DNA of 9,338 bases from an uncultured Clostridia bacterium (GTDB taxonomy: Bacteria; Bacillota; Clostridia; TANB77; CAG-508): NCBI GenBank assembly GCA_947626205.1, contig CANQRO010000056.1, forward strand, positions 1-9,338, given 5' to 3'. Both the position numbers and the translations under genes were made by a program. This document shows positions 1 through 7,044 of this stretch, piece by piece (positions within the stretch are counted from its first letter, which is position 1; every line of letters begins with the position of its first letter). The notes under the pieces are model-generated. The model ran no database searches. It was given only the letters and a program-made list of their open reading frames with translations, and was not told the origin of the DNA.

Positions 1-2
1 CT

Positions 3-203
3 ATTTCATCTGTTTTCTATGACCAGAGTAAAATGATAGCTGGTAATTGCTTTACTAGTTTATTTTATACAGAACCATCAGAGAGAACCATTCAGTTATA
101 TTTAAGACCCATTGTTTCTATAAATTTAAGAACAAGTGGATATAGTTTAGAGAAAATAGAAAATGAAGATAGAACAGTTAAATTTATCTTGACAAAGAAG
201 TAA
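3..203 (+). CDS. C-terminal fragment of an unidentified protein (5' end outside the window)
   Basis: An open frame enters from the left edge and stops at TAA 201-203, giving 66 residues. The fragment starts ISSVFYDQSK, contains LRPIVSINL near its middle and ends FILTKK. The RPIVSI segment followed by a short beta-rich tail resembles the RPVVSL-type C-terminus I associate with clostridial extracellular or prophage-like repeat proteins, but this is recall of a pattern, not a verified match. No start, signal peptide or catalytic residues are visible because the N-terminus is missing. A strong hairpin terminator lies 43 bases after the stop, which supports this being the real end of a transcribed gene. 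Function is unknown. Confidence 0.6.
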   Translation: MSSVFYDQSKMIAGNCFTSLFYTEPSERTIQLYLRPIVSINLRTSGYSLEKIENEDRTVKFILTKK

Positions 204-245
204 CAAGTAAATAAATATATTATTGAAAAAAGAAGATTTTAAAGA

Positions 246-305
246 AAAAAATAAATGTGAAATATATTATTAATATTTAATAATTTTGTTTCACATTTAT
301 TTTTT
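246..305. terminator. Bidirectional rho-independent terminator between convergent genes
   Basis: Bases 246-262 pair perfectly with 289-305 (17 bp, core GTGAAA/TTTCAC). Inside the loop, 266-272 pairs with 278-284. The outer stem begins with an A run and ends with a T run, so a U tract is produced on either strand. It sits between the plus-strand fragment ending at 203 and the minus-strand gene ending at 323, so it can serve both. Confidence 0.85.
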
Positions 306-322
306 ATAAAAAATTTAAAATT

Positions 323-1177
323 TTATAATCCGTAAAAATGGCTATCTATACATAGTTGAGCACGACCTGCCGTTTTTGCATCAGAATGTAAAGCTTCATC
401 TATAAAGTTTGGATGTTCTTTTATAAAGGTTTCCATACTTCCATCTGGATCTTTTATGAACTCACAAACTAGATCAAATTGTGCCTTATCTATAATTCCC
501 TTTTCAAAAGCTTCTTTAAATAGCGATTCATCAATACAAACTAAACTATAAGATTTAATACCTAAATCTTCTAATCTATCTTTTCCACCTTGCATTCTAT
601 CAACAACAGATAAAGACCAAATTAACTCTCCACCTAAGTTTTGAATAGCAGGAATCCAAGCACGTATATAACTTGAAGCGATAGTAATTAAATCTGTTAC
701 ATGAAGTACTTTTTTACCAGAAATAGATGAAACGGGTTTTGTATCTTCAAAATGGCTATCACTTACATATGTAGATAAATCTTTAAAAATTGTAATATGA
801 GGTTTATCTAAAAGATAAGCAACCATATAAGAGAAGAACCAATCTCTTCTTTCTCCACCTGAAACATAATCAATATCTGCTACAGGAATATTTTCTTTTA
901 TGAAAGATATCATTTCATCTATAACATTATGATAAATAGAGTTTTCTTCATATTGAGCTTTTACTTTTGTAAATAATTCTTGTGGAAAGCTAAGAGAATT
1001 ATCCTTATTTTCATCAATAAATTTTAAAAGAACATTAGCTTCATCTTCGCTACCATATACAAAATGCGTATTAATAAAATAAGCACTAATTTTTCCTGAT
1101 GTTAACCAGAAAGGCTTATCGCCATGACATACTTTTACTGCATTGGTTTCAAATAAATGTGACTTTAAATTACTCAT
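323..1177 (-). CDS. pyrE: Orotate phosphoribosyltransferase-like protein (long, divergent PyrE)
   Basis: 284 residues; probably converts orotate plus PRPP to OMP in the cytoplasm, the fifth step of UMP synthesis. The N-terminus (residues 14-41, with KPFWLTSGKISAYFINTHF) resembles the substrate-binding start of PyrE proteins. VSGGERRDWFFS (105-116) looks like a phosphoribosyltransferase core loop, and KKVLHVTDLITIASSY (155-170) occupies the place of the PRPP-binding loop. It is longer than the usual 190-215-residue PyrE, with extra sequence at residues 55-95 and a C-terminal extension from about 210. The PRPP loop is atypical: one acidic residue (D162), and no TTG following it. The start is fixed by AAGGAGGT at 1186-1193, eight bases upstream. 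It is transcribed from its own promoter, away from the pyr cluster but within 2 kb of it. PyrC, PyrF and PyrK/PyrD nearby support a pyrimidine role. A different phosphoribosyltransferase specificity remains possible. Confidence 0.75.
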   Translation of the reverse strand: MSNLKSHLFETNAVKVCHGDKPFWLTSGKISAYFINTHFVYGSEDEANVLLKFIDENKDNSLSFPQELFTKVKAQYEENSIYHNVIDEMISFIKENIPVADIDYVSGGERRDWFFSYMVAYLLDKPHITIFKDLSTYVSDSHFEDTKPVSSISGKKVLHVTDLITIASSYIRAWIPAIQNLGGELIWSLSVVDRMQGGKDRLEDLGIKSYSLVCIDESLFKEAFEKGIIDKAQFDLVCEFIKDPDGSMETFIKEHPNFIDEALHSDAKTAGRAQLCIDSHFYGL

Positions 1178-1205
1178 ATATTTCTACCTCCTTAAATCCT
1201 ATATC

Positions 1206-1234
1206 ATAATAAAATAAAAATCGAATATTGTCAA
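1206..1234 (-). promoter_or_regulatory. Sigma-A-type promoter of the pyrE-like gene
   Basis: On the minus strand, a consensus -35 TTGACA (1234-1229) is followed after exactly 17 bases by TATTAT (1211-1206; 5 of 6 to consensus). Predicted transcription starts near 1199, so the leader is only about 22 bases and consists mostly of the ribosome binding site. There is no room for an attenuator or riboswitch. Confidence 0.75.
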
Positions 1235-1332
1235 CAAAAGTAAAGTGAAAATTATATGAAGAAATGTTTAAGAAAATATGTATAAGAAAATGATTAGTTT
1301 ACTATTGTGCAATAAATAAAGTTTAAAACAAA

Positions 1333-1368
1333 CACAAAAGTTATCCACCAGTGTGGATAACTTTTGTG
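1333..1368 (-). terminator. Perfect 16-bp hairpin downstream of the dacF-like gene, probable terminator
   Basis: Bases 1333-1348 pair perfectly with 1353-1368 around a CAGT loop (1349-1352). It lies 30 bases past the stop of the minus-strand carboxypeptidase gene. On the minus strand the stem is followed by a moderately T-rich run (GTTTGTTTT), which fits a terminator for that gene. On the plus strand no T run follows. The stem itself is built from an inverted pair of DnaA-box-like sequences, so a protein-binding role is also possible. Confidence 0.6.
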
Positions 1369-1393
1369 GATATAATGTGAATTATGTGGAAAA
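1341..1393. promoter_or_regulatory. Cluster of four DnaA-box-like 9-mers
   Basis: Against the DnaA box consensus TTATCCACA: TTATCCACC at 1341-1349 (8/9, plus), TGTGGATAA at 1352-1360 (9/9, minus), TGTGGATAT at 1365-1373 (8/9, minus) and TGTGGAAAA at 1385-1393 (8/9, minus). Two are the arms of the hairpin at 1333-1368; the other two lie outside it. There is no dnaA or dnaN nearby, so this is not a typical chromosomal origin. A DnaA-binding or titration locus is an inference. Confidence 0.4.
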
Positions 1394-1397
1394 GCTA

Positions 1398-2645
1398 TTA
1401 AATATTGCGTAATAATTGATACCATGATTTATATAAAACGCTTGCCATATTAAGAAGAGTTAATCTATTAATATCTTGTTCAGCAATAATGTTTGAAGAA
1501 CCTACTTGATTATTGTCTAATAAATAAACCACTTCACCTAATTTTTGACCTTTTGTAACTGGAGCAGAAACTTTATCATCTAAATGAACTTCCTGTACTA
1601 AATTTTTAGTTTCTCCCTTTTTTATTAAAGTACCACAAGAATTCTCTAAAATTGCGTTTACATTTTCACTAGTACCTTTTAAAACTTTAAGAGAAGTAAT
1701 AACATCATTTTGTTTACCGAATTCTTTATATTCATACTGACTAAATCCATAATCTAATAACTTTTGAGCTTCAGAAAAACGTACTTTAGTGCTTGGAGCT
1801 TTCATAATAACAGCAATTAAAGATAAATTATCTCTAGTTGCACTAGCAGATAAATTATATAAAGCAAGAGAAGTAGAACCAGTTTTTAAACCAGTAGCAC
1901 CTTTATAATTACGAATAAGCTTATTTGTATTAACAAGTTCAGATTTTCCATCGCGTAACGAATCCATCCATATTGTAGTATAATTTGTTATATTAGGATG
2001 TTTTAAAAGCAGTTCACGAGACATAAGAGCAATATCATAACTAGAAGTAATATGGCCATCTTCATCAATACCATGACAATTTTTAAAAGTAGTATCATTC
2101 ATACCAAGTGCTTTAGCTTTAGCATTCATTTGTTCAACAAAAGCTTGTTCAGAGCCTGCTAAATATTCTGCCATAGCAACAGTGCAATCATTTGCACTAA
2201 CAACACAAATGGCTTTTAACATTTCATTAACAGTCAAAGTTTCTTTAACATCAAGCCATATCTGTGAACCTCCCATAGAACTTGCATTTTCACTACAAGG
2301 AATTTTGGTATCTAAAGTAATTTTTCCACTATCTAAAGCTTCCATAATAAGTAAAATAGTCATTACTTTAGTAACACTTGCAGGACGTAATTTTTCATGA
2401 ACATTGTGCTCATATAAAACTTTACCAGTATTTTGTTCAATTAAAATAGCACTACCACATTCTAAATTAAGTGAATTAGATGAATTATTATCTGATGTTT
2501 CTGTAGCAGAAGTGCTAACTGTAGATACATCAGCATCAGACCATACAAAAGAATCATCTATTGCAAAAGAAAAAATTGGAAGTAAAAAAATAAATATCAT
2601 AAACAAAGATAAAACTTTTATCATAATACATTTATTTATATACAT
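1398..2645 (-). CDS. dacF: D-alanyl-D-alanine carboxypeptidase, PBP5/DacF family (serine peptidase S11)
   Basis: 415 residues. It removes the terminal D-Ala from peptidoglycan stem pentapeptides outside the cytoplasmic membrane, limiting cross-linking. A signal peptide is clear: hydrophobic segment at about 9-27 ending SFA, with cleavage likely after residue 28. A low-complexity Ser/Thr/Asn linker (about 38-60) follows. All three penicillin-binding motifs are present: SVTK with nucleophile S90 and K93, SAN at 150-152, and KTG at 254-256. Residues from about 305 form the beta-rich PBP5 C-terminal domain, and the last 25 residues form an amphipathic helix typical of membrane anchoring in this family. 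Full length is normal. The start at 2645 is chosen because GGAGG (2655-2659) lies nine bases upstream; Met8 would be too far from it. I found no convincing promoter in the 153-base gap shared with pyrC. The family is certain; whether the ortholog is DacF or another DacA/DacB-type paralog cannot be settled from sequence alone. Confidence 0.93.
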   Translation of the reverse strand: MYINKCIMIKVLSLFMIFIFLLPIFSFAIDDSFVWSDADVSTVSTSATETSDNNSSNSLNLECGSAILIEQNTGKVLYEHNVHEKLRPASVTKVMTILLIMEALDSGKITLDTKIPCSENASSMGGSQIWLDVKETLTVNEMLKAICVVSANDCTVAMAEYLAGSEQAFVEQMNAKAKALGMNDTTFKNCHGIDEDGHITSSYDIALMSRELLLKHPNITNYTTIWMDSLRDGKSELVNTNKLIRNYKGATGLKTGSTSLALYNLSASATRDNLSLIAVIMKAPSTKVRFSEAQKLLDYGFSQYEYKEFGKQNDVITSLKVLKGTSENVNAILENSCGTLIKKGETKNLVQEVHLDDKVSAPVTKGQKLGEVVYLLDNNQVGSSNIIAEQDINRLTLLNMASVLYKSWYQLLRNI

Positions 2646-2738
2646 ATAGAAAAACCTCCATTAAAAAGCTTATTAAACCATATGCTTAATACAAGAAAAA
2701 TAGAATGAAAATATTAAAAAACAAATTACAAAAAAATG

Positions 2739-2767
2739 TTGCAAAAGCTTAGGGAAAGTGATAAAAT
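2739..2767 (+). promoter_or_regulatory. Promoter of the pyrC-F-K-D cluster
   Basis: TTGCAA (2739-2744) and TAAAAT (2762-2767) are separated by 17 bases, a good sigma-A match. Predicted start is near 2774, giving a leader of about 25 bases before pyrC. The ribosome binding site AGGAGGT is at 2787-2793. No PyrR-binding attenuator structure fits in so short a leader. Confidence 0.65.
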
Positions 2768-2798
2768 GAAGCAAATGAAAAAATATAGGAGGTAAAAA

Positions 2799-4082
2799 AT
2801 GACTATACTATTAAAAAACGGAACAGTAATTGATTATGCTTCAAGACTTAATCAAAAAATGGATGTATTAGTAGAAGATACAAAAATCGTAAAAGTAGAA
2901 AAACAAATTAACAATAGTGCAGACAAAGTAATTGACTGTACTGGATTAATGATTATTCCAGGAATGATTGATATGCATTGCCATCTAAGAGAACCTGGAT
3001 TTGAATACAAAGAAACAATAGAAACTGGATCTAAAAGCGCTGTTAAGGGTGGTTTTACAACTATTTGTCCTATGCCAAATACAAAACCAACCCCAGATAG
3101 CGCTATTATTTTAGAACAAATTATTAATGAAGCAAAACGTGTAAATTTATGCAATGTACTACCATATTCTAGTGTAACAAAAGGAGAAAAAGGAGAAGAA
3201 CTTGTAGATTTTGATGAAATGAAAAAAGCAGGAGCAATAGCATTTTCAGATGATGGTATGCCTGTAGTAAATAGCAAAATTATGCGCGAAGCAATGATAA
3301 AAGCAGATGAATTAGGCACATTTGTAGCATCGCACTGTGAAGAAAAATCTGTTGCAAAAGGAGCAATTAATGCAGGAGAAGTAGCTAAAAAATTAGGCGT
3401 AGAGGGAGTATTGCCAGAAGCAGAAGAAATTATGGCAGCAAGAGAAATAGTAATATCTGAAACAAACAAAGTAAGAGGACATATTTGCCATATTAGTACA
3501 CGTACATCAGTTGCAATGATACGCGATGCTAAAAAGCGTGGAGTAAAAATTACTTGCGAAACATGTCCACATTATTATAGTTTTACAGTAAAAGAAGTAT
3601 TGGAATCTGGAACAAATGCAAAAATGAATCCTCCTTTAAGAGAAGAAGAAGATAGAAAAGCAATAATTAAAGGATTACAAGATGGAACAATTGATGCAAT
3701 AATTACAGACCATGCACCACATTCAGAAGAAGAAAAAAATAAACCACTTGAATCTGCACCAAATGGAATAATAGGATTTGAAACAGCATTAGCTGCAAGC
3801 ATTACAAATCTTATAGAACCAAAACACTTAAGTTACTTAGACTTAGTTCGTTTAACTTCATATACACCAGCAAAATTATTAAAACTAGATAAAAAAGGTC
3901 AAATAAAACAAGGATATGATGCAGATATAACAATATTTGATCCTACATTAGAATATGTATATGAGAAAGAAAGTATAGTATCAAAATCTAAAAACACACC
4001 ATTTATTGGTAAAAAACTAAAAGGAAAAGTAATGTACACAATGGTAGGCGGAAGAATAGTATTTGAAAATAAGCTATCTTAA
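2799..4082 (+). CDS. pyrC: Dihydroorotase (class I, PyrC)
   Basis: 427 residues, the normal length. It catalyses reversible cyclisation of N-carbamoyl-L-aspartate to L-dihydroorotate, step three of UMP synthesis, in the cytoplasm. It is an amidohydrolase-fold metalloenzyme. The Zn-binding HxH is seen as DMHCHLREPG (H60, H62), and further expected metal or active-site residues are D152 in SDDGMPV, H179 in SHCEE, H231 in HICHIS and D304 in ITDHAPH. The small beta-sandwich formed by both termini is present (residues 1-50 and 365-427). The start has AGGAGGT five bases upstream. It is the first gene of the pyr cluster, 105 bases before pyrF; no aspartate transcarbamoylase gene lies next to it in this window. 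All key residues are intact, so an active enzyme is expected, not a pseudo-dihydroorotase. Confidence 0.97.
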   Translation: MTILLKNGTVIDYASRLNQKMDVLVEDTKIVKVEKQINNSADKVIDCTGLMIIPGMIDMHCHLREPGFEYKETIETGSKSAVKGGFTTICPMPNTKPTPDSAIILEQIINEAKRVNLCNVLPYSSVTKGEKGEELVDFDEMKKAGAIAFSDDGMPVVNSKIMREAMIKADELGTFVASHCEEKSVAKGAINAGEVAKKLGVEGVLPEAEEIMAAREIVISETNKVRGHICHISTRTSVAMIRDAKKRGVKITCETCPHYYSFTVKEVLESGTNAKMNPPLREEEDRKAIIKGLQDGTIDAIITDHAPHSEEEKNKPLESAPNGIIGFETALAASITNLIEPKHLSYLDLVRLTSYTPAKLLKLDKKGQIKQGYDADITIFDPTLEYVYEKESIVSKSKNTPFIGKKLKGKVMYTMVGGRIVFENKLS

Positions 4083-4187
4083 AAAAATAAAAAGATGAAT
4101 TACAATATAATTTAATAATTAATTTGAATTAGTTAAATTTATGTATAAACTAAATAAAAGTAAAATTAAACAATAAGGAGAAAAGTA

Positions 4188-5111
4188 ATGAAAAATGCAA
4201 TAGATGAATTAATAGACAAAATCAAAAAAATGGACAACCCAACAGTTATGGGCTTAGACCCAAGGTATGATATGATACCTAATGTAATTACAAAAAAATA
4301 TGAAAACAACTTAGAAGGAGCTTGCAAAGCAATTGTAGAGTTTAACAAAGCATTAATAGATGCAACATACGACATAATTCCAGCTGTAAAGCCACAAATA
4401 GCATTTTATGAAATGTTTGGAATAGAAGGAATAAAAGCTTTTAAAGAAACATGTAAATATGCTAAAGAAAAAGGAATGTTAGTAATTGCAGACATAAAAA
4501 GAGGAGACATCGGTTCAACTGCATCAGGATATTCTAACGCATACATTGGAAGAACACCACTTCTAGATAAAGAAGAAATAATTTTTGATGTAGATTTTGT
4601 AACAATAAATCCATATCTAGGCATTGATGGTGTAAAACCATTTATAGAAGACTGTAAAAAATACGGGAAAGGAATATTCATTATAGATAAAACTTCAAAC
4701 CCATCATCAGGAGAATTACAAGACTTAAAATTAGAAAATGGAAGAACAATATATGAAGAAGTTGCAGTTCTAATAGAAAAATGGGGAGAAGAGCTACGTG
4801 GAAAATATGGATATAGCAGTATATCATCAGTAGTTGGAGCAACATACCCAGAGCAACTAAAAACTTTAAGAAAATTAGCACCACATACATTTTTCTTAAT
4901 TCCAGGATATGGAGCACAAGGAGGAAAAGCAGAAGATATAGCACTTGGGTTTGATGAAAACGGAATTGGAGGAATAGTAAATGCCTCAAGAAGTTTAATG
5001 TGTGCATATAAAAAAGATGAAAAATTTAGCGAAGAAGAATTTGGTAAAGCAACAAGAGCTGAAGCAATACGTATGAGAGATGAAATAAACACAGCTATAA
5101 AAAATAAATAA
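4188..5111 (+). CDS. pyrF: Orotidine 5'-phosphate decarboxylase (long-form PyrF)
   Basis: 307 residues. It decarboxylates OMP to UMP, the last step of the pathway, as a cytoplasmic TIM-barrel enzyme. The catalytic signature is ADIKRGD (D102, K104, D107). GLDPR (22-26) and KPQIAFYE (68-75) are the early barrel strands, with VVGAT (215-219) and IPGYGAQGG (238-246) forming the phosphate-binding end. The length and the GLDPR and IPGYGAQGG motifs place it in the longer subfamily (about 270-310 residues), not the 230-240-residue B. subtilis/E. coli type. AAGGAG at 4175-4180 lies seven bases before the ATG. It follows pyrC by 105 AT-rich bases in which I see no good terminator, so cotranscription is likely. 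Confidence 0.96.
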   Translation: MKNAIDELIDKIKKMDNPTVMGLDPRYDMIPNVITKKYENNLEGACKAIVEFNKALIDATYDIIPAVKPQIAFYEMFGIEGIKAFKETCKYAKEKGMLVIADIKRGDIGSTASGYSNAYIGRTPLLDKEEIIFDVDFVTINPYLGIDGVKPFIEDCKKYGKGIFIIDKTSNPSSGELQDLKLENGRTIYEEVAVLIEKWGEELRGKYGYSSISSVVGATYPEQLKTLRKLAPHTFFLIPGYGAQGGKAEDIALGFDENGIGGIVNASRSLMCAYKKDEKFSEEEFGKATRAEAIRMRDEINTAIKNK

Positions 5112-5205
5112 TTTTAATATATAGGTTAACCCAATAAAGTTATTTTAAAGGTTTATAGGTACCTTTTAAAGACCTAAATATATTAATTAAGAAAGGTTAA
5201 AAATT
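5112..5205 (+). other. pyrF-pyrK intergenic segment with alternative hairpins
   Basis: The segment around 5143-5176 can fold in two mutually exclusive ways: TTTTAAAGGT with ACCTTTTAAA (one bulged T) or AGGTTT with AGACCT (one G-U pair). Neither is followed by a T run, so it does not look like a terminator. It could be an RNA processing or stability element, or chance in AT-rich sequence. The pyrK ribosome binding site GAAAGGT is at 5191-5197. Confidence 0.25.
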
Positions 5206-6000
5206 ATGAAAATTCATTGTAAAGCAGAAATTTTAAAAATAGAAAAACTAAAAGAAGACTTATATAAATTTAGCATTAAAGCAGAAGAGGTAGTTAAAAA
5301 CTCAAAACCTGGTCATTTTATTGAAATTCGTGTTATAGATAGTATAGAGCCATTACTTAGAAGACCAATAAGCATATACAATTTAGATAGAGAAAATGGA
5401 ATATTAGAATTTATATTTCAAGTAAAAGGAAAAGGTACTTCGCTACTTGCAGAACGTAAAGTTGGAGAAAAATTAGATATAATTGGTCCACTTGGATATG
5501 GAACATTCAGCATCAAAGATTACAAAAATGTAGCAGTTATTGGTGGAGGAATTGGAATGTTTCCATTATATGAACTTGCAAAAGAATTGAAAGAAAATAC
5601 AACAAGTAAAGTACATGTATATATGGGATTTAGAAATAAAGAACTAGTTACATTAGAAGACGAATTTAAAAACGTATCTGATGAACTAACAATAACAACA
5701 GATGATGGAAGTTATGGAATTTCAGGATTTGCAATCAATGAACTTAAAAAAGATTGTGAAACAAAAACACCAGATAAAATTTTTGCTTGCGGACCACTTC
5801 CTATGTTGAAAGCAGTACAAGCCTTTGCAAATGAAAAAGATATACCTTGTGAAATTTCATTAGAGCAAAAAATGGCATGTGGAATTGGAGTATGTTTAGG
5901 ATGTGCAGTAAAAACTGCAAAAAGTCCTCAAGATGCACCAGAATATTGGCATGTGTGCAAAGCAGGACCAGTATTTGATGCAAAAGATGTAGAAATCTAA
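5206..6000 (+). CDS. pyrK: Dihydroorotate dehydrogenase B, electron transfer subunit PyrK
   Basis: 264 residues. It is the FAD and [2Fe-2S] subunit that passes electrons from the PyrD FMN site to NAD+, forming a heterotetramer with PyrDB. An N-terminal ferredoxin-reductase-type beta barrel carries the FAD-binding RRPISIYN (52-59). The nucleotide-binding domain shows GGGIGMFPLYELAKEL (113-128) and FACGPLPM (193-200). The C-terminal iron-sulfur cluster is complete: C225, C230, C233 and C251 in a CxxxxCxxC...C pattern. The length is typical. It lies 40 bases before pyrD, the expected partner, and the pairing identifies the NAD-dependent class 1B enzyme. Confidence 0.96.
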   Translation: MKIHCKAEILKIEKLKEDLYKFSIKAEEVVKNSKPGHFIEIRVIDSIEPLLRRPISIYNLDRENGILEFIFQVKGKGTSLLAERKVGEKLDIIGPLGYGTFSIKDYKNVAVIGGGIGMFPLYELAKELKENTTSKVHVYMGFRNKELVTLEDEFKNVSDELTITTDDGSYGISGFAINELKKDCETKTPDKIFACGPLPMLKAVQAFANEKDIPCEISLEQKMACGIGVCLGCAVKTAKSPQDAPEYWHVCKAGPVFDAKDVEI

Positions 6001-6040
6001 GTAAAAGACATAAAAATTTAAGTAGGAAAAGGAGAAAAAT

Positions 6041-6950
6041 ATGAATACAAGTGTTGATTTAGCAGGAATAAAAATGAAAAATCCGGTTACTGTGGCTTCA
6101 CGGAACATTTGGATATGGAAGAGAATTTGAAGAATTTATAGACTTAAATAAACTAGGTGGAATTTGTACAAAAGGGACATCCTTAAAACCAAGAGCAGGA
6201 AATAAACCACCACGTGTATATGAAACACCAGCTGGTATGTTAAATGCAATAGGGCTTCAGAATCCAGGAGTAACCTATTTTATGGAAAATGATTTACCAT
6301 ACCTAAAAAAATTTGATACAGCAATTATTGTTAATGCTTGCGGAAGTACAATAGAAGACTATGTTGAACTTGCAAAAGTATTAAATACATTGGATATAGA
6401 TGGTGTAGAATTAAACCTATCTTGCCCAAATGTTAAAGCAGGTTGTTTAGCGTTTGGAACTACATATGAAGGAGTAAAAGAAGTAACATCACAAGTAAGA
6501 AGAGTATTAGATAAGCCATTAATTGTAAAATTAACACCAAATGTAACAGATATTACTTTACCTGCCAAAGGTGCTGAAGATGCAGGAGCAGATGGAGTAT
6601 CACTTATTAATACATTGCTTGGAATGAGTATAGATATTAATACGAAAAAACCACACCTTGCCAATAATACTGGTGGTTTATCTGGACCATGTGTAAAACC
6701 AATTGGAGTAAGAATGGTATATCAAGTATCTAAAGCTGTAAAAATTCCAATTCTAGGATTAGGTGGAATTGTTACAGGAGATGATGCAATAGAATACATG
6801 CTAGCAGGAGCAAGGGCTATATCTATTGGAACAGGAAACTTTATAGAGCCAAATACAGCAATTAAAGTTATAGAAGGAATAGAAAATTATATGAAAAAAT
6901 ATAACATAAACGATATAAATGAAATTGTAGGGGCAGTTCAAATGAATTAA
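6041..6950 (+). CDS. pyrD: Dihydroorotate dehydrogenase B catalytic subunit (PyrD), interrupted by a one-base frameshift
   Basis: It oxidises dihydroorotate to orotate using FMN, paired with PyrK. The ATG at 6041 has AAGGAG six bases upstream (6029-6034). The first 20 codons end in NPVTVAS; then an extra C at 6101 shifts the frame, leading to TGA at 6128-6130 after 29 codons. Removing that C restores a 302-residue protein of normal length, starting GTFGYGREFEEF after the join. In restored numbering, CTKGTSLKPRAGN (42-54) holds K44. The catalytic-base cysteine is C128 in NLSCPNV. VKLTPN holds K163. LGGIVTGDDA and ISIGTGNF bind FMN phosphate. Without the shift, the first ATG in the downstream frame is at 6237, which would lack the first 65 residues, including K44. 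Because everything downstream is intact, a sequencing error or very recent mutation is more likely than old decay; recoding is a remote option. Confidence 0.92.
6098..6104 (+). other. Frameshift site in pyrD (extra C at 6101)
   Basis: The sequence reads TCA CGG A where the conserved family sequence requires TCA GGA (Ser-Gly of the VASGTFGYG motif). A single inserted C at 6101 explains it. The resulting CGG arginine codon is one I did not see in frame elsewhere in this window, whose arginines are mostly AGA with some CGT. Confidence 0.9.
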
Positions 6951-6965
6951 AATACTAAAAAACTA

Positions 6966-6994
6966 TTGACTAAAAAGATTTTTATAAATATAAT
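6966..6994 (+). promoter_or_regulatory. Near-consensus sigma-A promoter of the sigH-like gene
   Basis: TTGACT (6966-6971), a 17-base spacer and a perfect TATAAT (6989-6994). The predicted start is near 7001, giving a leader of about 44 bases. It begins just 16 bases after the pyrD stop, and no terminator is visible between, so read-through from the pyr cluster may add to expression. Confidence 0.8.
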
Positions 6995-7044
6995 AAAGCA
7001 AATAAAGTAGATAAAGACGAGCTCTAGGAGGTAACTAATATTCT

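Noticed and set aside
1333..1393. Chromosomal replication origin
   Set aside because: DnaA-box-like sites are present, but there are only four and no dnaA, dnaN, rpmH or gidA neighbours.
2852..3469. Minus-strand 205-codon open frame
   Set aside because: It lies entirely antisense to pyrC, which has full family motifs; the translation is a Ser/Ile-rich low-complexity shadow without a ribosome binding site.
4406..5092. Minus-strand 228-codon open frame, plus a second shorter one in another frame
   Set aside because: Antisense to pyrF, whose catalytic motifs are complete; no recognisable domain or start signal.
6237..6950. A separate short PyrD starting at the ATG at 6237
   Set aside because: The 135 bases upstream in the same frame encode conserved PyrD sequence including K44, so this is the 3' part of the frameshifted gene.
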